The position numbers were made by a program, and so were the translations under genes. Of a stretch of DNA of 11,540 bases, positions 8,201 to 11,540 are shown in pieces (the first letter of the stretch is position 1; every line of letters begins with the position of its first letter). The notes beneath the pieces were generated by a model, which was given only the letters and a program-made list of their open reading frames with translations, ran no database searches and was not told where the DNA came from. This stretch comes from Gammaproteobacteria bacterium (lineage in GTDB: Bacteria; Pseudomonadota; Gammaproteobacteria; Pseudomonadales; Azotimanducaceae), in the NCBI GenBank assembly GCA_028821035.1, contig JAPPHP010000448.1, forward strand, positions 1 to 11,540. The letters are read 5' to 3'.

Positions 8201-8427
8201 CCTCCGGCGAAGTAGTCATTAAAATCGATCCTGTGCAGCCTGCCGTCCACATGAAGACTGAGGTCTTCAATCTGGTTGGAGACGCGCGGCGGGAGGCCGT
8301 CCTGTGCGCCCGCCCCGACCGACGCCAGTGACAGCACGATCGCTGTCGCGACGGTGAGCCAGCCGCACTCGCGCGACCGGTGCGCAAGTGGAGAACGTTC
8401 CTGCAGAAGTGAGTGCCGTGGGCTCAT
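5215..8427 (-). CDS. Autotransporter-like surface protein: six Ig-like repeats plus C-terminal outer-membrane beta-barrel
   Basis: Predicted 1070-residue outer-membrane protein, probably exposing a repeat-built stalk for adhesion or binding. The ATG at 8427 follows AGGAGG by four bases and opens a signal peptide whose hydrophobic core is WLTVATAIVLSLASVGAGA-Q (22-42). An in-frame ATG at 8493 lacks these features. Residues about 42-565 hold six Ig/cadherin-like repeats of about 86 residues, most starting with D-x-PP-x-VA and ending SFxVTV. Residues 630-665 are rich in Trp, Gly and Asn. From about 680 to the end is a barrel of autotransporter type, with FSLWGHADQQSF near its start and alternating amphipathic strands, ending LRGELRF with terminal Phe as in many outer-membrane proteins. 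No protease or other enzyme motif is visible. The stop faces tRNA-Leu(UAA) across a hairpin. Ligand unknown. Confidence 0.88.
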   Translation of the reverse strand: MSPRHSLLQERSPLAHRSRECGWLTVATAIVLSLASVGAGAQDGLPPRVSNQIEDLSLHVDGRLHRIDFNDYFAGGHSECYAVSSDSSVVSVWVAGNLLVMRAVGPGTATVTASVAEGSLTAEQSFQVTVTNEPPEVADAYADATVRVTESVTVDLGPGFAKPVVAYSAEVEPTTASTVSVEGTGLTLTGLEAGPAVVTVVATNSGGSTDQSFGLTVRDIPPAVGEVLEPVSVRVGSTVEVDLFGAFSGTGLSYSGISSPDGMAAVSADGATLSVTGVASGSVTVAVSASNTEGSASQNLPVTVRDVAPAVADALEPISVNVGDVANVDLSNAFSGSGLTYTAVSSSEAMATASVEGSTLSVAGVGLGSVTVTVTATNTEGSASQDLAVTVEDQPPAAAEALADITLMVGDSMTVELSGAFTGTRLMYSAATSSDAVAVSVDGTSLMVTGVSAGSDTVTVTATNSAASADNSFTVTVRDVPPSVAGALPDMALVVGGAPGVVDLGQSFGGTGLVFSASTVDPAINVSVAGAHLTVSPMIEGVGRVSVTAGNTEGSVAASFSVTVSTSAAEADAIERGLAALGSATLSSVQSAFAARLRGPGAAIPVRRSGLAPAPGYAAGAEAVGFGSMQTGWSQQGWNPQGPTSWNGGGWDSGAWHGGMLADDWNDMSRRHPAGAGMSRPLSGTSFLLPLSASGGGGIGGFSLWGHADQQSFEGDGIDGDLTSVYVGTDMTIGDDWLVGVAASQSEGDVDYRFSSTAASGTGTLSTDMMTIFPYAKWDVDLCTDLWVILGFGSGDIESSRSLVGRTSEADLTMQLVSAGASRVVASGQDWSITLLGDVAALNMDTDGITGAITSLDVDVSRVRAAVEGKRTFAMDDGARVILFGQLGARSDSGDGDTGQGAEVSAGVRYNTAGRFSFEVAGRFLANHSEDDVEESAFSVSAMLRPRADGGGLSLGLSSRLGRDFDMTGMLQGVDYDYLRRMRGDRIDDWGFDARVGYGLSATGLPGVLTPFAKLDVASADRRGARIGARFDAGGNRVKFLSVEVSAGQAYHFYDDTMAGLVELRGELRF
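6733..8304 (-). repeat. Tandem Ig-like repeats in the surface-protein gene (six units, about 258-261 bp each)
   Basis: Six in-frame units, the first (8032-8304) the most divergent. Short exact repeats keep the register: GCGCTGCCCTCCGTGTT occurs at 7280 and 7541, 261 bases apart, with a near copy at 6761. TCCCGCACGGTCACCG occurs at 6992 and 7511, two units apart. Units carrying NTEGSASQ are the most alike, consistent with duplication inside the gene. Confidence 0.85.
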
Positions 8428-8589
8428 GTCGCCTCCTGTGTCTGCGGCCTGGTTCGGACACGCATGTGGGCTATCAGGGCCACGGCTTCGCAAACGCGCG
8501 CTGAACGTGCGTGGAACGCTGCAAAGCCGTTATGCAATGGTAGCAAGTTGCCATGTTCCGTTTGAGGTGCGATTCGGAAAAAAGGTCGC
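8428..8589. other. Leader and upstream region of the surface-protein gene; no gene found
   Basis: It contains the strong ribosome-binding site at 8432-8437 (AGGAGG on the minus strand). An imperfect dyad, ATGG-N10-CCAT, lies at 8537-8554 within a locally AT-richer stretch (about 8525-8590). I could not place a convincing -35/-10 pair for the minus strand. The dyad may be an operator, but the support is thin. Confidence 0.35.
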
Positions 8590-8820
8590 ACTAGAGCCGA
8601 GGCACATCCCGGTATCCCGGCGTCCATATCAGCAGTGTCGGACCCGGCCGACACGGTCTCTTCCCCGTTCAACGGCAGTTCCGTACGCGCGTCTCCGTCC
8701 TTCAGATAGACCGCCCACGGCCCTCTCCCCTGCTCGCCCCCGTTCATCGCATGGCGTCAGGTGTCCGACCCGTCTCTTGACACCGGGCGAAGCACGCACG
8801 ACGATTTTCGAAACGAGCCG
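8590..8820 (-). pseudogene. hyuB relic (C-terminal fragment of a hydantoinase B / oxoprolinase subunit)
   Basis: On the minus strand, 8590-8747 encodes VYLKDGDARTELPLNGEETV, matching VYLRDGDARTELAPKGKETV near the C-terminus of the intact hyuB in this window. At DNA level 8668-8714 matches 9851-9897 at 37 of 47 positions by hand count. In another frame just upstream (about 8744-8812) the sequence FENRRACFAR recalls FEVSRMFDR of hyuB, so a frameshift separates the two parts. The remaining N-terminal four fifths of the gene, a start and the final 20 or so residues are absent. This is a decayed fragment, not a gene. It may come from an old duplication or from recombination with a foreign hyuB. 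Confidence 0.75.
8777..8805 (+). promoter_or_regulatory. Candidate sigma-70 promoter for the first DUF4351-like gene
   Basis: TTGACA at 8777-8782 is a perfect -35 consensus. A 17-base spacer leads to GACGAT (8800-8805), a weak -10. The start codon at 8857 lies 51 bases further on. The element sits inside the minus-strand hyuB relic. Confidence 0.4.
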
Positions 8821-8856
8821 CGTTGCGGCCGGAGTTGCTGAACGAGGACCACGGAT

Positions 8857-9117
8857 TTGGACCTGCTCGCACGTATAGGAAAGGAATGGGAAGCCGACTG
8901 GCGGCCCCAAGCGATGGCACTCGGGTTGGCAAAGGCGTTGCTAAGCGGACAGGCCGAGCACAAGTTCGGATCCGGGGTCGCGGAGGAGTTGGGTCGCCGG
9001 CTCTACGGGGTGCTGGACATGGAACAGCTCGCCCTGGTAGGCGACTGGATCATCGATTGCGACACCGGCGAGGCGCTGCTTGCCCGGGTCGAGGACCGCG
9101 AAGCAACGTCTGCGTAG
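8857..9117 (+). CDS. Small orphan protein with one DUF4351-like module
   Basis: 86 residues, starting at TTG with GAGG (8844-8847) nine bases upstream; no in-frame ATG gives a sensible product. Acidic/aromatic N-terminus (GKEWEADW), then a helical module with KFG at 36-38 and WIIDC at 64-68. The pattern ALL-x7-KFG-x25-WIIDC-x4-ALL resembles DUF4351, normally the C-terminal domain of Rpn/PD-(D/E)XK transposase-like nucleases. No nuclease domain or catalytic D-ExK motif is present. The next gene carries two further copies, so the pair looks like one family. Possible roles are a protein-binding remnant of such a nuclease or a stand-alone regulator. Function unknown; homology is my reading of the pattern. 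Confidence 0.65.
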   Translation: MDLLARIGKEWEADWRPQAMALGLAKALLSGQAEHKFGSGVAEELGRRLYGVLDMEQLALVGDWIIDCDTGEALLARVEDREATSA

Positions 9118-9672
9118 CAGCGGGAAACCGTCATTGCGCTCGCGTTCCGGTCGCGCGCCGGGTGGGAGCGTCCCGCGCGCCCCCCGCGAACTGCTAGGGA
9201 GAGCAGTATGAAATCAATCACCGATCTCGCGAGGGAATGGGAAGGCGAGATGCCGCTCGAAGTCGCCGAGCGCGGGATTGCACGCGGCCTGGAGTGTCAA
9301 CGTGCGTTGCTTTGCCGTCAGGCGAAACGCAAGTTCGGCTCCGAAGTCGCGGCGGAACTGGCTCGCTGGGCCGACACCTTGACCCACCCGTTCCCACTCG
9401 CCGTGGCGAGCATCTGGATCATCGACTGCGCCTCCGGCCCGACCCTGCGCAAGCTCATGGAACTCTCCGGCGAGTCGTTGGACGAGTGGTGGGATGCGAG
9501 GCCGTTACGCAGGCTGCTGTGCGTGGGGGCGAAACACAAGTTTGGACGAGAGGCCCAGGCGGAACTGGCTGCCAGGCTGGTGCTCGTCTCGGACGCCGAA
9601 CGCCTGACGACGGTGAGCGATTGGATCATGGACTGCGATTCGAGCGCGGATTTGCTGGAAATGGTGGGGCAT
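8932..9672 (+). repeat. Three copies of a 55-residue module spread over two small genes
   Basis: The copies are at 8932-9096, 9301-9465 and 9508-9672. Each has a K/R-x-LL-x4-A-x2-KFG start and a WI[IM]DC motif exactly 26 residues after the Gly of KFG. DNA similarity is plain around KFG: GTTGCT..CAAGTTCGG in copies 1 and 2, and GCTGCT..CAAGTTTGG in copy 3. This points to duplication and divergence. Confidence 0.75.
9153..9180. other. Hairpin between the two small DUF4351-like genes
   Basis: GCGCG(C)CGGG pairs with CCCGCGCGC: nine base pairs with one bulged base and a nine-base loop. No T-run follows. It could attenuate transcription from the first gene into the second or stabilise mRNA; chance is also possible at this GC content. 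The rest of the 90-base gap holds only the AGGGAGA ribosome-binding site of the next gene. Confidence 0.3.
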
Positions 9673-9693
9673 GCCCACGAGCCGCTGACGTAA
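9208..9693 (+). CDS. Protein with two tandem DUF4351-like modules
   Basis: 161 residues from ATG at 9208 with AGGGAGA about five bases upstream. The N-terminus (MKSITDLAREWEGEMPLEVAER) parallels GKEWEADW of the previous protein. RGIARGLECQRALL resembles the helical GxxxGxxxG lead-in that precedes DUF4351 in Rpn-type nucleases. Module 1 has KFG at 42-44 and WIIDC at 70-74. Module 2 has KFG at 111-113 and WIMDC at 139-143. No catalytic motif, signal peptide or membrane segment is visible, so a cytoplasmic interaction protein is most likely. The stop (TAA, 9691-9693) touches the stop of convergent hyuB with no bases between. Family assignment moderate, function unknown. Confidence 0.75.
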   Translation: MKSITDLAREWEGEMPLEVAERGIARGLECQRALLCRQAKRKFGSEVAAELARWADTLTHPFPLAVASIWIIDCASGPTLRKLMELSGESLDEWWDARPLRRLLCVGAKHKFGREAQAELAARLVLVSDAERLTTVSDWIMDCDSSADLLEMVGHAHEPLT

Positions 9694-11361
9694 TCAGCCG
9701 TAGAACCGCCGCCGCGCGTCCATCGATATCAGACCATCCTCCACGTCCGCCCGAACGGCTTCCGGGTCCCGCGCGGACGGATCCCCGATCCCTGCGCCCC
9801 CGGGCGTCTCCATCACCAGCGTCGACCCCGGCGGCACCGTTTCCTTCCCCTTCGGCGCAAGCTCCGTGCGCGCGTCGCCGTCCCTGAGGTAGACCGCTCC
9901 CGGGCGGCCGCCGTGCCCGCCATCGCGCCCTCGGGCCGGATGCCGGATGCGGTCGAACATCCGCGAAACCTCGAACGGCGCGCCCTGGGCGTGGGCGATC
10001 TCGATGACCTGGCCGAGCCCGCCGCGCAGCCGGCCGGGCCCGCCGGAGTCCGGCAGGTATTCCTTCCGCCAGACGATCAGCGGTGCGGTGACCTCGTTGA
10101 TCTCCGTGGGCGTCGTGCGCACGCCGGAGGGGAACGCGGTTGTCGAGAGGCCGTCCTTGCCGGGGCGGGCGCCGGTGCCTCCGTTGTAGATGGGGTTGGT
10201 GACGAATGGGGCGCCGGGGACGTTGTCGCCGGCGGCGGCATGGGAACTCGAAAGCAGCACCGGGTTCCAGATGCAGGAAGCGCCCTCCGCCGGGACCCGG
10301 TCCGGGATCACCTGTGCGAGGCAGCCGAGGATCACGTCCGGCAGCATCTGTCCGAGCGCGTGCCGGGCCGACACCGCCGCCGGGCGGGGCGCGTTCAGGA
10401 TGCAGCCTTCCGGGGCCGTCACTTCCACCAGTTCGAGCGATCCCGCGTTGTTCGGCACGTCGCCGCCGACGACGCAGCGCACGCCGAACGACGCATAGGC
10501 GCGCGTGTAGTTGAGGGGCACGTTGATGCCGAAGCGGGACAGGCCGGACGTTCCGTCGAAGTCCACCAGGATGCGGTCGTCCTCGACCGTCAGGGCGCAG
10601 GCGATGCGCACCGGCGTGTCGTAGCCGTCGACGTCCATCGCGTAGCGCCAGGTGCCGTTCGGCAGCGCCGCGATCTCTGCCGCCATGGCGCGGCGCGAAC
10701 TCGCGACGATGGCGGCGCCCGCCTCGTCGAGCCCATCGAGCCCGAAATCCTCGAGCATGGCGAGGAGCTGTTCCGCCCCCGTCGCGTTGCACGCGGTCAG
10801 GGAGTAGAGATCGCCTTCGGCGACGAGCGGGTCGCGCACGTTGGCGCGGACGATCTCCATGAGGGTCGCGTTCAGTTCCCCCGCGCGGAACAGGTGCCCG
10901 ATGGGGATGGCGATGCCCTCCTCGAACACCTCGTTCGCTTCCGGACCGAAGCCGCGGCCGCCGACGTCCGCGATGTGCGTGGTGCTCGCGAAGAGCGCGA
11001 CGGGGCGTTCGTCGACGAACACCGGGGTGACGACCGTGAAGTCGTTCAGGTGGCCGGTGGCGTCCCAGGGGTCGTTGGTCAGCAGCACGTCGCCGGGGAC
11101 GAGGGTGTCGAGGGGGTACTTGGCGAGGAACTTGCCCACGGACTCGGCCATCGCGTTGACGTGGCCGGGCGTGCCGGTGACGGCCTGAGCCAGCATGGCG
11201 CCGCGCGTGTCGAAGACGCCAGCGGAAAGGTCGCCGGCTTCGCGCACGACCGTCGAGAACGCGGTGCGCATCAGGGTGCGCGCCTGCTCTTCGACGATCG
11301 CCAGCAGCCGGTTCCAGACGAGTTGCGTGCGGATCGCGGCGCGGCCGCCGTCTGTCGTCAT
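9694..11361 (-). CDS. hyuB: Hydantoinase B / 5-oxoprolinase family subunit (HyuB-like)
   Basis: One subunit of an ATP-dependent cyclic-amide hydrolase or carboxylase of the N-methylhydantoinase/5-oxoprolinase/acetone-carboxylase superfamily; cytoplasmic, acting with HyuA. The ATG at 11361 is preceded by GGGAGG seven bases upstream and overlaps the hyuA stop (ATGA). This gives 555 residues, a normal length. Family hallmarks in order: NDPWDATGHLND (96-107), THIADVGG (128-135), NATGAEQLL, an NPIYNGGTGARPGKDG segment, EYLPDSGGPGRLRGG, and the C-terminal VYLRDGDARTEL and GGAGIGDP. The gene looks intact. Substrate cannot be told from sequence: hydantoins, 5-oxoproline and related lactams are possible. 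A diverged fragment of the same gene type lies about 1.2 kb away on the same strand. Confidence 0.95.
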   Translation of the reverse strand: MTTDGGRAAIRTQLVWNRLLAIVEEQARTLMRTAFSTVVREAGDLSAGVFDTRGAMLAQAVTGTPGHVNAMAESVGKFLAKYPLDTLVPGDVLLTNDPWDATGHLNDFTVVTPVFVDERPVALFASTTHIADVGGRGFGPEANEVFEEGIAIPIGHLFRAGELNATLMEIVRANVRDPLVAEGDLYSLTACNATGAEQLLAMLEDFGLDGLDEAGAAIVASSRRAMAAEIAALPNGTWRYAMDVDGYDTPVRIACALTVEDDRILVDFDGTSGLSRFGINVPLNYTRAYASFGVRCVVGGDVPNNAGSLELVEVTAPEGCILNAPRPAAVSARHALGQMLPDVILGCLAQVIPDRVPAEGASCIWNPVLLSSSHAAAGDNVPGAPFVTNPIYNGGTGARPGKDGLSTTAFPSGVRTTPTEINEVTAPLIVWRKEYLPDSGGPGRLRGGLGQVIEIAHAQGAPFEVSRMFDRIRHPARGRDGGHGGRPGAVYLRDGDARTELAPKGKETVPPGSTLVMETPGGAGIGDPSARDPEAVRADVEDGLISMDARRRFYG

Positions 11362-11540
11362 CGTTCGCCTCCCGATTCGGTCCGCTCCATCACGATATCG
11401 CCCCGGGACGTCACACGCGCGTGGAAGGCCGGACTCAGGACGGTCGTCGTCTGCGCCTCGACGATCATGGCGGGCCCTTCGACCGCCGCGCCCGCCGCGA
11501 GCCCCTCGCGTGCGAAGCGCTGCGCCGACAGCCACTCGCC
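11358..11540 (-). CDS. hyuA: Hydantoinase A / 5-oxoprolinase family subunit, C-terminal 60 residues (rest outside window)
   Basis: The minus strand is open from the window edge to TGA at 11358-11360. It encodes AAVEGPAMIVEAQTTTVLSP and ends RVTSRGDIVMERTESGGER. The GPAMI..TTTVLSP..ARV..RGDIV pattern is the conserved C-terminal beta region of HyuA-type subunits (GPAII..STTVVPPGW in relatives). The ATP-binding N-terminal part is outside the window. Its stop overlaps the hyuB start by four bases, as expected for a coupled operon producing a two-subunit enzyme. Confidence 0.9.
   Translation of the reverse strand, partial: GEWLSAQRFAREGLAAGAAVEGPAMIVEAQTTTVLSPAFHARVTSRGDIVMERTESGGER

Noticed and set aside
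6733..8304. Regular 260-base spacing as a CRISPR-like array
   Set aside because: Units are in-frame protein repeats within one gene, much longer than CRISPR units, with no short conserved repeat and unique spacers.
8424..8747. 107-codon minus-strand frame beginning MNGGEQGRGPW as a real gene
   Set aside because: Only its first half matches HyuB, and only the extreme C-terminal part; the rest runs into the leader of the barrel-protein gene without homology. It is better described as a relic.
9626..10792. 388-codon minus-strand frame inside hyuB
   Set aside because: Out-of-frame shadow of hyuB, extremely rich in Arg and Gly.

Overview
The window is GC-rich DNA, about 75% in the lines I counted inside hyuB, with dense coding on both strands. 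It most likely comes from a Gram-negative bacterium, probably a proteobacterium. The evidence is a protein with an autotransporter-like C-terminal barrel ending in Phe, a GspE/PulE-type secretion ATPase, Sec signal peptides, and tRNA genes that encode their own CCA ends. I cannot name the species.

Left edge (1-1222, minus strand): the first 343 codons of a GspE/PulE ATPase, cut off inside its Walker A motif. Upstream of it are a palindrome, two hairpins and tRNA-Leu(UAG). Positions 1272-4906 (minus) hold a likely two-gene secretion operon. A small four-cysteine exported protein is followed by a 1058-residue exported zinc metalloprotease with a reprolysin-like catalytic domain, a BACON domain, about ten leucine-rich repeats and a terminal Ig-like domain. 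tRNA-Leu(UAA) on the plus strand (5087-5173) follows, so the protease operon lies between two outward-facing leucine tRNA genes.

Positions 5215-8427 (minus) encode a 1070-residue surface protein: six Ig-like repeats of about 86 residues, a tryptophan/glycine-rich linker and a C-terminal beta-barrel of autotransporter type. Upstream of it (about 8590-8820, minus) is a decayed fragment of a hyuB gene, homologous to the 3' end of the intact hyuB at the right of the window.

Between the relic and intact hyuB are two small plus-strand genes (8857-9117 and 9208-9693). Together they carry three copies of one 55-residue module that resembles DUF4351, the domain usually found at the end of Rpn/PD-(D/E)XK transposase-like nucleases, but no nuclease domain is present. 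The right edge holds hyuB (9694-11361) and the 3' end of hyuA (11358-11540), both minus, overlapping by ATGA. They belong to the hydantoinase/5-oxoprolinase family of ATP-dependent amidohydrolases and carboxylases.

The protease operon and the barrel protein both make exported products and share a related Ig-like module, which suggests a role at the cell surface or outside the cell. The points most worth a second look are the hyuB relic beside orphan DUF4351-like genes, and the cysteine-rich protein encoded just upstream of the multidomain protease.
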